From JAUIET01 sp964352475 (GTDB taxonomy: Bacteria > Pseudomonadota > Gammaproteobacteria > Pseudomonadales > JAUIET01), in the NCBI GenBank assembly GCA_964352475.1, contig CAYGSL010000008.1, forward strand, positions 44,287 to 108,286: DNA of 64,000 nt, in the 5' to 3' direction. The position numbers and the translations under genes were made by a program. Of the stretch, positions 54,325-63,065 are shown piece by piece (position 1 is the stretch's first letter; each line of letters begins with the position of its first letter). The notes beneath the pieces are model-generated. The model ran no database searches. It had not been told where the DNA came from and worked only from the letters and a program-made list of their open reading frames with translations.

Positions 54325-56250
54325 ATGCCCCAAATCACTTTGCCTGATGGCAGCCAACGCTCTTTCCAAAACCCCGTCACTGTGCTGCAAGTGGCCGAAG
54401 ATATCGGTCCCGGGCTTGCGAAGGCAACCATAGCTGGCGTTGTTGACGGCCAGTTGCACGACGCCTGCGATCTTATTGAACACGACGCGGAAGTTCGGTT
54501 ACTGACGGCAAAAGACCAGGAGGGTGTGGACATTATCCGCCACTCTTGTGCCCATTTGATCGGCCACGCTGTGAAGCAGTTGTATCCGGAAGCCAAGATG
54601 GTGATTGGTCCGGTGATTGATGATGGTTTCTATTACGACATCGCGACTGATACGCCGTTTACACCTGACGATCTTGACAAAATCGAAGCTCGAATGAAGG
54701 AGCTGATTGAGCAAGACTATGACGTGGTGAAAAAAATGACACCGCGCGCAGATGTGATCGACACTTTTGAAAAACGAGGCGAAGAATACAAGCTACGCTT
54801 GGTGGCGGATATGCCCGATGAACAGGCTATGGGCTTGTACCATCATCAGGAATACGTGGATATGTGTGTTGGGCCGCACGTGCCCAATACGCGTTTTCTG
54901 AAACACTTCAAACTAACCAAACTGGCCGGTGCCTACTGGCGTGGTGATTCGCAAAACGAAATGCTGCAGCGGGTATACGGCACCGCATGGGCAGATAAAA
55001 AGCAGTTGAAGCAATATCTGCAGCGCCAGGAAGAAGCGGAAAAGCGCGATCACCGCAAAATTGGCCGCAAGCTCGATTTGTTTCATACACAGGAAGAAGC
55101 ACCGGGCATGGTGTTTTGGCATCCGCGAGGCTGGGCTATTTACCAGGCTGTGGAGCAGTACATGCGCCAGCAGCAGGAAGTGCACGGTTATCAAGAGATC
55201 CGTACCCCGCAGCTGCTGGACTTCTCGCTCTGGGAGCGATCTGGCCACGCAGCCAAGTTTTCTGACGATATGTTTGCCCTGCAATCGGAAGATCGACAAT
55301 ACGCGATCAAACCAATGAACTGCCCATGCCACGTTCAAGTGTTTAATCAGGGGCTCAAGAGCTATCGCGACTTACCACTTCGGCTCGCTGAATTTGGTTC
55401 CTGCCACCGTAACGAACCATCAGGCTCACTGCATGGCCTGATGCGTGTTCGTGGCTTCGTCCAGGACGATGCCCATATTTTCTGCGCTGAAGAAAGTATT
55501 CAGGAAGAGGTGGCCAACTTCATCGACTTCCTGCACGAAGTGTACGAGGATTTTGGCTTCACCGAAGTAATCTACCGGCTGTCTACCCGCCCTGAAAAGC
55601 GGGTTGGTTCCGATGAGGTTTGGGACAGATCAGAAAGTGCCTTGGCAAAAGCGCTGGATGGCAAAGGCTTACCGTGGGAATTACTGCCTGGCGAAGGCGC
55701 GTTTTACGGCCCCAAGATAGAGTTTTCCCTGAAAGACAGCATCGGTCGGCTGTGGCAATGCGGCACCATTCAGGTGGACTTCTCAACCGCTGAAAGGCTG
55801 GACGCACAATACGTAGCAGAAGATGGCAGCCGGAAAGTACCGGTTATGCTGCACAGGGCTATACTGGGTTCTTTCGAACGCTTTATTGGCATGTTGATCG
55901 AGAATTACGAGGGCGCATTTCCGCCCTGGTTGGCTCCCGTTCAGGCGGTTGTTCTGAATATTACGGACAAGCACGCCGAATATGTGCAAAAAGTGGAAGA
56001 AACCCTGAAAAATAAAGGATTTAGGGTCGAATCCGACTTGAGAAACGAGAAGATCGGCTTTAAAATCCGCGAGCACACAATGCAGAGGGTTCCCTACCTC
56101 TTAGTAGTAGGTGATCGGGAAGCCGAAACTAATTCAGTGGCCGTACGCACCCGTCAGGGCGATGATGATGGAGCAATGCCTTTAGAGGCCTTCATCGAAC
56201 GCCTGGAAATGGACGTGGAGCGTCGCGGCCGTATTGCGTTGCCATCCTGA
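54325..56250 (+). CDS. thrS: Threonyl-tRNA synthetase
   Basis: 641 residues from ATG 54325, one residue shorter than the E. coli enzyme. An in-frame ATG at 54301 lacks a ribosome site, while GAGG lies eight bases ahead of 54325. The TGS domain begins with PQITLPDGSQRSF, the SAD editing domain has RHSCAHLIGHAVKQLYPEAK, and the class II core has MNCPCHVQVFNQGL, CHRNEPSGSLHGLMRVR and FERFIGMLIENYEGAFP. The C-terminal anticodon domain follows. It heads the thrS-infC-rpmI-rplT-pheST-ihfA operon. Confidence 0.97.
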   Translation: MPQITLPDGSQRSFQNPVTVLQVAEDIGPGLAKATIAGVVDGQLHDACDLIEHDAEVRLLTAKDQEGVDIIRHSCAHLIGHAVKQLYPEAKMVIGPVIDDGFYYDIATDTPFTPDDLDKIEARMKELIEQDYDVVKKMTPRADVIDTFEKRGEEYKLRLVADMPDEQAMGLYHHQEYVDMCVGPHVPNTRFLKHFKLTKLAGAYWRGDSQNEMLQRVYGTAWADKKQLKQYLQRQEEAEKRDHRKIGRKLDLFHTQEEAPGMVFWHPRGWAIYQAVEQYMRQQQEVHGYQEIRTPQLLDFSLWERSGHAAKFSDDMFALQSEDRQYAIKPMNCPCHVQVFNQGLKSYRDLPLRLAEFGSCHRNEPSGSLHGLMRVRGFVQDDAHIFCAEESIQEEVANFIDFLHEVYEDFGFTEVIYRLSTRPEKRVGSDEVWDRSESALAKALDGKGLPWELLPGEGAFYGPKIEFSLKDSIGRLWQCGTIQVDFSTAERLDAQYVAEDGSRKVPVMLHRAILGSFERFIGMLIENYEGAFPPWLAPVQAVVLNITDKHAEYVQKVEETLKNKGFRVESDLRNEKIGFKIREHTMQRVPYLLVVGDREAETNSVAVRTRQGDDDGAMPLEAFIERLEMDVERRGRIALPS

Positions 56251-56294
56251 ACGCATTGATTCAGGGCGCAACGGTTTGCTAAAGGAGCAAGAGT

Positions 56295-56831
56295 ATTAAG
56301 CAAGATTCAAAAGGAGCCTCAAAGAAAGCTCTGATTAATGATCAGATTGAGGCCGACCTGGTCCGGTTGATAAGCGCCGATGGCGAACAACTAGGCATTC
56401 TCTCACTAGCGGACGCGCAAGCCAAAGCGGAAGAGGACAAAATGGACCTGGTGCTCATGGCGGCTGATGCAAATCCGCCAGTGTGCAAGATTATGGATTA
56501 CGGCAAACATGTGTTTGAGCTTAAAAAGCAAAAAGCCGCTGCGAAGAAAAAGCAGAAAATAACCCATGTAAAAGAGATTAAGTTTCGACCAGGGACGGAA
56601 GAAGGGGATTATCAGGTAAAACTACGCAACCTGATACGTTTCCTTGAAGCGGGCGACAAAGCCAAGGTAACTGTACGATTCCGAGGGCGCGAAATGGCGC
56701 ATCAGGAAATCGGTATAGAACTGCTGAAACGGATTGAGGCAGACCTTGACGAATATGGCAATGTTGAGCAATTTCCAAAAATGGAAGGCCGACAATTGCA
56801 TATGGTGATAGCGCCCCTAAAGAGAAAGTAA
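56295..56831 (+). CDS. infC: Translation initiation factor IF-3 with AUU start
   Basis: 178 residues. The frame runs upstream of the first usual start (TTG 56367) to ATT at 56295, with AAAGGAG seven bases ahead. From there it reads KQDSKGASKKALINDQI, the canonical N-terminal domain; starting at 56367 would cut that off. The linker (LKKQKAAAKKKQKITHVKE) and C-domain (KFRPGTEEGDYQVKLRNL) are normal. IF-3 checks initiation codons; AUU starts allow its autorepression in E. coli. It lies between thrS and rpmI. Confidence 0.93.
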   Translation: MKQDSKGASKKALINDQIEADLVRLISADGEQLGILSLADAQAKAEEDKMDLVLMAADANPPVCKIMDYGKHVFELKKQKAAAKKKQKITHVKEIKFRPGTEEGDYQVKLRNLIRFLEAGDKAKVTVRFRGREMAHQEIGIELLKRIEADLDEYGNVEQFPKMEGRQLHMVIAPLKRK

Positions 56832-56934
56832 GCCAGCTACATTAGTTGCGGGTTTTACTTATTACTAAAACCTGTCGGTTTCCCAGTGCGCCGTTGTAGC
56901 GGTTGCCAGGCCCGGCACAAATGCGAGTTTTATC

Positions 56935-57129
56935 ATGTCAAAACTGAAAGTACACTCCGGAGCGGCCAAACGCTTCAAGAAATGTGCCTCGGGTTACAAG
57001 CGCAAGCACGCTAACAAGAGCCACATCCTGACCAAAATGACCACCAAGCGAAAGCGTCAGCTTCGCGGAACAGCCATTGTCGACAAGGCAGACAAGCCTT
57101 TGATCGATAAGATGATGCGAGCAAAGTAA
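56935..57129 (+). CDS. rpmI: 50S ribosomal protein L35
   Basis: 64 residues, full length and highly basic: SKLKVHSGAAKRFKKC, then HILTKMTTKRKRQLRG and VDKADKPLIDKMM. It follows infC by 103 bases. The interval to infC and the leader of rplT hold hairpins; L20 binds in such leaders to repress the operon in E. coli. It is a structural component of the large subunit. Confidence 0.97.
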   Translation: MSKLKVHSGAAKRFKKCASGYKRKHANKSHILTKMTTKRKRQLRGTAIVDKADKPLIDKMMRAK

Positions 57130-57155
57130 GCCCGCCTCTGATTTGTTCAATTGGT

Positions 57156-57223
57156 CGGGTGCAGGACGCACCCGCATTTTCAAAGAAAATGGGAGTAAAT
57201 TGAAAATCACATTTTCAATTTAC
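57156..57223 (+). promoter_or_regulatory. Tandem hairpins between rpmI and rplT
   Basis: Three inverted repeats in a row: CGGGTGC (57156-57162) / GCACCCG (57168-57174) followed by CATTTT; CATTTTC (175-181) / GAAAATG (185-191); and a 13-base repeat at 195-207 / 211-223 with a three-base loop. They lie in a 151-base rpmI-rplT interval. A GGAGTAAATT occurs at 57192 and again at 57272 as the rplT ribosome site. Attenuation or L20 control is inference. Confidence 0.4.
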
Positions 57224-57280
57224 GTATAAACATAAAGGCTGGAGTCTTTTTGTTTATATAAAATGTCATAGGAGTAAATT

Positions 57281-57649
57281 ATGCCCCGCGTAAAGAGAGG
57301 CGTTACGGCCAATCGCCGTCACAAGAAAGTATTAAAGCAAGCCAAAGGTTATAAGGGCGCGCGTAGTCGCATCTACCGCGTAGCCAAACAGGCGGTTATC
57401 AAAGCCGGTCAGTATCAATATCGTGACCGTCGGCAGCGTAAGCGCCAATTCCGTGCCTTATGGATTACCCGCATCAATGCAGCGGCACGAGAAAACGGCT
57501 TGACCTACAGCCGTCTGATCAATGGTTTAAACCGTGCAGGAATAGAGCTGGACCGAAAAGTCATGGCTGATATGGCCGTGAACGACAAAGAAGGTTTTGC
57601 TGTACTGGCCAATACGGCTAAAGAAGCATTGGAAGCCGCTGCCGCATAG
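57281..57649 (+). CDS. rplT: 50S ribosomal protein L20
   Basis: 122 residues, basic. PRVKRGVTANRRHKKVLKQ at the N-terminus and YRDRRQRKRQFRALWITRIN near 47 are signatures, as is GLTYSRLINGLNRAGIELDR near 75. It is needed for early large-subunit assembly and represses its own operon in E. coli. A strong AGGAG ribosome site lies nine bases ahead. pheS follows 47 bases later after a hairpin. Confidence 0.97.
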   Translation: MPRVKRGVTANRRHKKVLKQAKGYKGARSRIYRVAKQAVIKAGQYQYRDRRQRKRQFRALWITRINAAARENGLTYSRLINGLNRAGIELDRKVMADMAVNDKEGFAVLANTAKEALEAAAA

Positions 57650-57658
57650 GCAGCCGGT

Positions 57659-57691
57659 TTGACTGTTGCCCTTGCGCAAAGGGCTGGTCAA
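57659..57691 (+). promoter_or_regulatory. Hairpin just ahead of pheS
   Basis: TTGAC (57659-57663) pairs GTCAA (57687-57691), and inside it GCCCTT pairs AAGGGC around a short loop. The pheS ATG is six bases further with no clear ribosome site, so the hairpin may affect its translation or be a partial terminator; no T-run follows. Confidence 0.35.
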
Positions 57692-57696
57692 CGTCC

Positions 57697-58716
57697 ATGA
57701 GTGAACTAGACACACTGGTCGATCAGGCCCGTTCAGCGATAGAAGCAGTCAGCGAATTAGCTGAGCTTGAGTCTTTGCGTGTTGAATATCTCGGCAAGAA
57801 AGGCCATCTCACTGCCTTATTGAAAGGTCTGGGCAAACTCAGCGCTGAAGAAAAACCGGCCGCTGGAGCGAAGATTAATTCTGCGAAAGAACAAGTTGCA
57901 TCATTGATCAGCGCACGCAAAGATGCATTGGCATCGCTTGCTCTTGATGCCCGGCTTGCCAGTGAAAAGATAGACGTCAGCCTTCCCGGCCGCGGTCTTG
58001 GGGTAGGTGGCCTGCACCCGGTTACGCGCACTATTGAACGTATTGAAGGTATATTCGCGCAATCTGGCTACGACGTTGTTGAAGGCCCTGAAATTGAAGA
58101 CGACTATCACAATTTCGAAGCCTTGAATTTCCCGCCCCACCACCCGGCGCGGGCCATGCACGACACCTTCTTTGTGACTGACGATACTGTACTTCGCACC
58201 CACACCTCACCGGTGCAGGTGCGCGTTATGGAAAGCAACACACCGCCTATTCGTATCATTTGCCCAGGTCGTGTGTACCGTACCGATTTCGATATCACCC
58301 ACACTCCCATGTTTCACCAGGTGGAAGGTCTGCTGATTGATACCGATATCAGCATGGCTGATTTGAAAGGCGTGATCGAGAATTTTCTTCGCGTGTATTT
58401 CGAGAATGAAGAGCTGGCGGTGCGCTTCCGCCCATCTTACTTCCCATTTACCGAACCGTCGGCTGAGGCAGATATACGCTGCGTTATGTGCGGTGGCGAA
58501 GGCTGCCGCGTATGCAGTAACACCGGTTGGCTGGAAGTGCTTGGCTGCGGCATGGTGCACCCGAATGTATTGCGATCTTCCAATATTGACCCTGAGATTT
58601 ACAGCGGTTTTGCGTTTGGCATGGGCGTAGAGCGCCTGGCAATGTTGCGCTACGGCGTGGATGACTTGCGCATATTCTTCGAGAACGATCTGAAATTCCT
58701 CGAGCAGTTCAGATGA
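57697..58716 (+). CDS. pheS: Phenylalanyl-tRNA synthetase alpha subunit
   Basis: 339 residues. An N-terminal coiled coil (to about 90) is followed by the class II core: FAQSGYDVVEGPEIEDDYHNF near 118, HHPARAMHDTFF, RPSYFPFTEPSAEADIRC near 247, and the C-terminal FGMGVERLAMLRYGVDD. It charges tRNA-Phe with the beta subunit. pheT starts 12 bases downstream. Confidence 0.98.
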   Translation: MSELDTLVDQARSAIEAVSELAELESLRVEYLGKKGHLTALLKGLGKLSAEEKPAAGAKINSAKEQVASLISARKDALASLALDARLASEKIDVSLPGRGLGVGGLHPVTRTIERIEGIFAQSGYDVVEGPEIEDDYHNFEALNFPPHHPARAMHDTFFVTDDTVLRTHTSPVQVRVMESNTPPIRIICPGRVYRTDFDITHTPMFHQVEGLLIDTDISMADLKGVIENFLRVYFENEELAVRFRPSYFPFTEPSAEADIRCVMCGGEGCRVCSNTGWLEVLGCGMVHPNVLRSSNIDPEIYSGFAFGMGVERLAMLRYGVDDLRIFFENDLKFLEQFR

Positions 58717-58728
58717 GCAGGCGCAAAC

Positions 58729-61122
58729 ATGAAAATTAGCCTGAATTGGTTGCGCGAATGGGTTGACCCAGACGTGCCTGTGGTGGAGTTGGCAGAACAA
58801 CTCACCATGGCTGGCCTGGAAATTGATGGAGTCCAGGAGCTGGGCAAGTATTTGGATGGCGTTGTGGTTGGGCAAATCACCGACGCGCAGCCGCACCCGG
58901 ATGCCGACAAGTTGCAAGTGTGTAGCGTGGCGTATGGCAATGGCGAGACCGCGCAAATCGTCTGTGGTGCGCCAAATGCCAGAGTAGGTTTGAAAGCGCC
59001 GTTGGCGACGATTGGTGCACAGTTGCCTCCCTCAGAGGGTGGCAAACCCTTTAAGATTAAGAAAGCAAAGCTACGCGGTGTGGAATCGCAAGGCATGCTC
59101 TGTGCGCTGGACGAGCTAGGTCTTGGTGAAGACCACAATGGTCTGTGGGAATTACCTGAGAGCGCCGCAGTAGGGCAAGCGTTAGCTGAGTTCCTGGGCC
59201 TTCCAGACACCGTGTTAGAGGTGGATTTAACACCTAATCGAAGTGATTGTTTGTCAGTATCTGGCATAGCGCGCGAAGTTGGCGTAATTAGCAGGCTTGC
59301 CGTTACTGAGCCTGAAATAAAAGCGGTTCCACCCGCAAGTGATGAGCAATTCCCGGTAACACTGGCTGCGGGCGATGACTGTCCTCGTTACCTTGGTCGG
59401 GTAATCAATAATGTTGATTTGAGCGCGCAAACGCCTTTGTGGATGACTGAGCGCTTACAGCGGTCGGGCATGCGCAGTATCGACCCGGCAGTGGACGTGA
59501 CCAATTACGTGATGCTGGAATTGGGCCAGCCAATGCACGCATTTGACCTGGATACCCTGAGCGGTCAGATCACTGTTCGGCTTGCGCATTCGGGCGAAAC
59601 CCTGACTTTATTGGATGAATCTGAGATAAGCCTGGATGAGCGATGCTTGTTAATCACCGATGACGACAAGCCTCTTGCCTTGGCAGGCATTATGGGTGGT
59701 TTGGGCAGCGGCGTTAAAGCAGGTACTCAGCGTCTGATGTTGGAAGCGGCGCATTTCACGCCGGAAAAAATAGCCGGTCGTGCCCGCCAATTTGGCCTGC
59801 ACACAGAATCCTCACATCGCTTTGAACGAGGCGTTGACCCTGAATTGCCGCGAAAAGCGATGGAAAGAGCAACGCAGCTGCTGCTGGATATTGTGGGCGG
59901 TGAGCCAGGCCCGATCACTGAGGCCGTTGAGCAAAACAAGCTTAAGCCCCCGGCACAGATTGTGTTGCGTAGGGCCCAGATTAAACGTCTGCTGGGCTTC
60001 GAGTTAGCAGACGATCAGGTTGAAGACATACTAAGCCGACTTGGCGTCCAGCTTGAAGCAAATAATGAAGGTTGGCTTGCAACAGCACCAACGGCCCGGT
60101 TTGATCTACAGATAGAAGCTGACTTGCTGGAAGAGCTGGCGCGTATCTATGGTTACAATGCGCTGCCAACCAGCCAGCTGAAACACGCCGGCGCACTGGC
60201 ACCTAGCGCTGAGCGCGATGTCGAAATCTCTACTTTGCGTCGCCAATTGTGCGCTTTAGAGTATCAGGAGGCTATAACCTACAGCTTTATAGATCCTGTG
60301 TTGCATCAGCAGTTTTATGCTGATCAAGCTGCGGTACCGTTGCGTAACCCGATTTCCAGCGAAATGTCATGGATGCGAACCAGCCTGTTACCGGGTTTGG
60401 TGCAGGCGCTCGCATACAACGTTAATCGGCAGCAGAGCAGGGTGCGCCTGTTTGAGACCGGGCAGTGTTTTATTCAAACCGATGGTAAGCTGAATCAGGT
60501 CCAAAAATTGGGTGCCGTGGTCTGCGGGTCCAGTTATGCGGAGCGTTGGGCTCATCAGAAGACTCCGGCAGATTTTTACGACGTAAAAGGCGATGTAGAA
60601 ACTTTGTTTGGTTTGAGTGCGCGTGACGGAAGGCTGCAGTTTGAAGCGGCAGAGCACAGTGCAATGCACCCTGGTCAATGCGCGAGCATTCGCTTGAATG
60701 GCACCGTGATTGGGCATGTAGGTGCTCTCCACCCAAGGCTTACAGCAGCATTAGAGCTGCCCGATAATGTCCTTGTGTTCGAGTTAGAGCTTGAGCCAAT
60801 ACTTGAAGGAACGCTTCCAAGTTACGAAAAAGTATCGAAATTTCCGGAAGTGCGCCGAGATTTGGCTATGCTTATAGAACAATCACTCAACGTCTCCCAG
60901 ATAGCCTCTGTGGTGCGTGAAACGGCAGGTCCGAATTTGACTGACTTAATTGTGTTCGATGTGTACGCCGGAAAAGGTGTGCCTGAAGGGCAAAAAAGTT
61001 TGGGTCTGGGCTTGACCTTGCAAGACCATTCACGCACTCTATCGATTGAGGACATAAGCAGTTGCCTCAGCCGAATCGTGGCGAAATTAGAAAAAGAATT
61101 TGGGGCGTCATTAAGGAATTGA
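58729..61122 (+). CDS. pheT: Phenylalanyl-tRNA synthetase beta subunit
   Basis: 797 residues, full length. The N-terminus MKISLNWLREWV precedes a tRNA-binding EMAPII-like domain (DAQPHPDADKLQVCSV near 54), then the B3/4 editing domain, B5 domain, a catalytic-like core, and an FDX-ACB domain from about 705 (YEKVSKFPEVRRDLAML). It completes the alpha2beta2 enzyme. ihfA starts two bases after the stop, as in other Gammaproteobacteria. Confidence 0.98.
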   Translation: MKISLNWLREWVDPDVPVVELAEQLTMAGLEIDGVQELGKYLDGVVVGQITDAQPHPDADKLQVCSVAYGNGETAQIVCGAPNARVGLKAPLATIGAQLPPSEGGKPFKIKKAKLRGVESQGMLCALDELGLGEDHNGLWELPESAAVGQALAEFLGLPDTVLEVDLTPNRSDCLSVSGIAREVGVISRLAVTEPEIKAVPPASDEQFPVTLAAGDDCPRYLGRVINNVDLSAQTPLWMTERLQRSGMRSIDPAVDVTNYVMLELGQPMHAFDLDTLSGQITVRLAHSGETLTLLDESEISLDERCLLITDDDKPLALAGIMGGLGSGVKAGTQRLMLEAAHFTPEKIAGRARQFGLHTESSHRFERGVDPELPRKAMERATQLLLDIVGGEPGPITEAVEQNKLKPPAQIVLRRAQIKRLLGFELADDQVEDILSRLGVQLEANNEGWLATAPTARFDLQIEADLLEELARIYGYNALPTSQLKHAGALAPSAERDVEISTLRRQLCALEYQEAITYSFIDPVLHQQFYADQAAVPLRNPISSEMSWMRTSLLPGLVQALAYNVNRQQSRVRLFETGQCFIQTDGKLNQVQKLGAVVCGSSYAERWAHQKTPADFYDVKGDVETLFGLSARDGRLQFEAAEHSAMHPGQCASIRLNGTVIGHVGALHPRLTAALELPDNVLVFELELEPILEGTLPSYEKVSKFPEVRRDLAMLIEQSLNVSQIASVVRETAGPNLTDLIVFDVYAGKGVPEGQKSLGLGLTLQDHSRTLSIEDISSCLSRIVAKLEKEFGASLRN

Positions 61123-61124
61123 GC

Positions 61125-61433
61125 ATGTCGTCGCGAGCGTTAACCAAGGCCGATATGGCAGAACGGCTTTATGAAGAACTCGGGCTGAACAAGCGGGAAG
61201 CCAAAGAGATTGTAGAGCTGTTCTTCGAAGAAATTCGAAATTCGCTAGAACATAATGAACACGTGAAGCTGTCTGGTTTCGGCAATTTCGACCTGCGCGA
61301 CAAATCTGAACGTCCAGGAAGAAACCCCAAAACCGGCCAGGAAATACCAATATCAGCGCGCCGGGTGGTTACATTCCGCCCCGGCCAGAAGTTGAAAGCC
61401 AGAGTAGAGGCGTATGCTGGAACCAAGCCATAA
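61125..61433 (+). CDS. ihfA: Integration host factor subunit alpha
   Basis: 102 residues from ATG 61125, the position where MSSRALTKADMAERLYEELG begins; the frame open upstream is read-through of the pheT end. The IHF fold carries VKLSGFGNFDLRDKSERPG followed by RNPKTGQ with the intercalating Pro. It pairs with IHF beta encoded at 39045. The last 20 bases overlap the MerR gene, an arrangement that is the same as in other Gammaproteobacteria. Confidence 0.97.
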   Translation: MSSRALTKADMAERLYEELGLNKREAKEIVELFFEEIRNSLEHNEHVKLSGFGNFDLRDKSERPGRNPKTGQEIPISARRVVTFRPGQKLKARVEAYAGTKP

Positions 61434-61770
61434 CGACGAATTACCGGTAATACCGGGTAAGCGTTATTTCACGATTGGAGAAGTCAGCGAACTCTGCAGC
61501 GTAAAACCACATGTATTGCGCTACTGGGAGCAAGAATTCCCGCAGCTCAAGCCGGTGAAACGTCGTGGCAATCGCCGTTACTACCAACGTCAAGACGTGA
61601 TAATGATCCGTCAGATTCGAAGCCTTCTGTACGATCAGGGCTTTACGATTGGTGGTGCGCGTCAGCGCATGTCAGGCGATGAGGCGAAGGAAGACAAGAG
61701 TCAATATCGTCAATTGATCCGACAGATGATCAATGAGCTTGAAGACGTGCTTGGAGTTCTTAAGTCCTAA
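61414..61770 (+). CDS. MerR-family transcriptional regulator
   Basis: 118 residues. The winged HTH at about 17-85 reads YFTIGEVSELCSVKPHVLRY, then WEQEFPQLKPVKRRGNRRYY, the short MerR-type protein found directly after ihfA in many Gammaproteobacteria. A short dimerisation helix follows and there are no Cys ligands, so no metal sensing is indicated. Its role is unknown in the family. It overlaps ihfA by 20 bases and is convergent with the sterol-desaturase-like gene. Confidence 0.92.
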   Translation: MLEPSHNDELPVIPGKRYFTIGEVSELCSVKPHVLRYWEQEFPQLKPVKRRGNRRYYQRQDVIMIRQIRSLLYDQGFTIGGARQRMSGDEAKEDKSQYRQLIRQMINELEDVLGVLKS

Positions 61771-61773
61771 GCA

Positions 61774-62805
61774 CTAAGTCTTGCTTGGCGTATCTGCAGC
61801 ACCGGAGATTTTGCCTCTAATCATCTGAATCCAATCTCGAAACGGGCCTATGGTGTTATGCCATAGCGAGCGGTTCTGCTCCTGTGATTCCGGGCCTATA
61901 CCCCATGGTGTGTATTCGTCTTTCTCGGGCACGTACAAGGTGCCAAACAATCGATCATAGATACTGGTGACAGCAGCGAAGTTCTTATCCCAGTGCTGTG
62001 GTAAGTAACTGTGGTGGATATGGTGCATGGCCGGACTGTGTAACCATAGCGACAACCACCGGGGGTAGTGGAACTGCACATGGTAGTGACGAAACGAACC
62101 ATTGAAGCCAAACAGCAAGGCGAAAAAGCCAACGTTGAATAGTGTGGCCGCGGTAATCCCGCCGTTAAACAGCCAGGCAAACAAACCAGCTACAAGTGCC
62201 AGGCTGAAGGCGTAGCCCGCCGCCCAAATGGGGCCCGCAAGAAAATGTTCTCTGTATCGGGTGAGGGGAGTGAGTACCTCCGCGGAATGATGGACTTTGT
62301 GTATTGCCCACAGAGCCGGCACCTTGTGCATGGTGTAATGAGTGAGGAAGAATACTGCGTCATACACCAGCAGCCCCAGGAGGCTGTATAACAGCATCCA
62401 CGCGTAATTGCTCTGCAGTTCAGGCGAGCTCCCCAGACTCCATTCCAGAGCCCTGATAACCTGCTGCTCAGTGGTCGGTGCGATGGCGGCCAGTAGCGCA
62501 ACAAACCAGAATGGTCTCAGCAATCGTTCAATTACCCATAGTCCAATATCGACTCGCGCTGAAACGTGGCTGTAAATCGAGCGAGGTAGTAGAAATTCGA
62601 GAATGCCTGCTGGCCGCTCGCGGCCATCGGCACCTTTGGAACCACGCCCACCGCGCTTCCACCAAATAAACAGGGCGATACCCGCCGTTAGCAGCAAGGT
62701 GTTCCAATGCAGGTCAGCTGGCAAATTGTTTGCCAGAACCTCCACAAGCTTCCCGGAAAGCTCCGAAAAAGGGCCGTTTACTTCATCGTTCGTTTGATAG
62801 GTCAT
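61774..62805 (-). CDS. Sterol desaturase/fatty acid hydroxylase family protein
   Basis: 343 residues with about five hydrophobic segments. The diiron His clusters of the family are present: HYTMH near 156-160, HKVHHSAE near 170, and HHIHHSYLP near 258, with HYHVQFHYP near 238 between them. It is a membrane di-iron oxygenase or hydroxylase. Substrates range from sterols to carotenoids and fatty acids. It sits between the MerR gene and tRNA-Pro, which are closer together in Pseudomonas, so it is an added gene here. Confidence 0.9.
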   Translation of the reverse strand: MTYQTNDEVNGPFSELSGKLVEVLANNLPADLHWNTLLLTAGIALFIWWKRGGRGSKGADGRERPAGILEFLLPRSIYSHVSARVDIGLWVIERLLRPFWFVALLAAIAPTTEQQVIRALEWSLGSSPELQSNYAWMLLYSLLGLLVYDAVFFLTHYTMHKVPALWAIHKVHHSAEVLTPLTRYREHFLAGPIWAAGYAFSLALVAGLFAWLFNGGITAATLFNVGFFALLFGFNGSFRHYHVQFHYPRWLSLWLHSPAMHHIHHSYLPQHWDKNFAAVTSIYDRLFGTLYVPEKDEYTPWGIGPESQEQNRSLWHNTIGPFRDWIQMIRGKISGAADTPSKT

Positions 62806-62982
62806 GGGCTCTGGTTACAGTGAGCTTTTTCGAATTTTTGCGCGTACCGGTTGACAGAAATTGCGTCTTCCGCCAGTCTACGCACCCTTCGAATCAAAGC
62901 GAATCCATGCGTTTGTGCATGCAGGTTTTGAAGCGAATATACTCTAGATATGCCTCTCATTCTATTGAGAAAGCATGCTATT

Positions 62983-63059
62983 CGGGGCGTAGCGCAGTTT
63001 GGTAGCGCACCACACTGGGGGTGTGGTGGTCGCAGGTTCAAATCCTGCCGTCCCGACCA
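62983..63059 (+). tRNA. tRNA-Pro (GGG)
   Basis: 77 bases with encoded CCA. The acceptor arms CGGGGCG and CGTCCCG pair; loop CTGGGGG between CCACA and TGTGG gives anticodon GGG. The T arm GGTTCAAATCC and D arm TAGCGCAGTTTGGTAGCGC are normal. A TATACT at 62938-62943 is a candidate -10, about 40 bases upstream. An ISL3 element begins a few bases after the 3' end. Confidence 0.95.
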
Positions 63060-63065
63060 ATTTCC

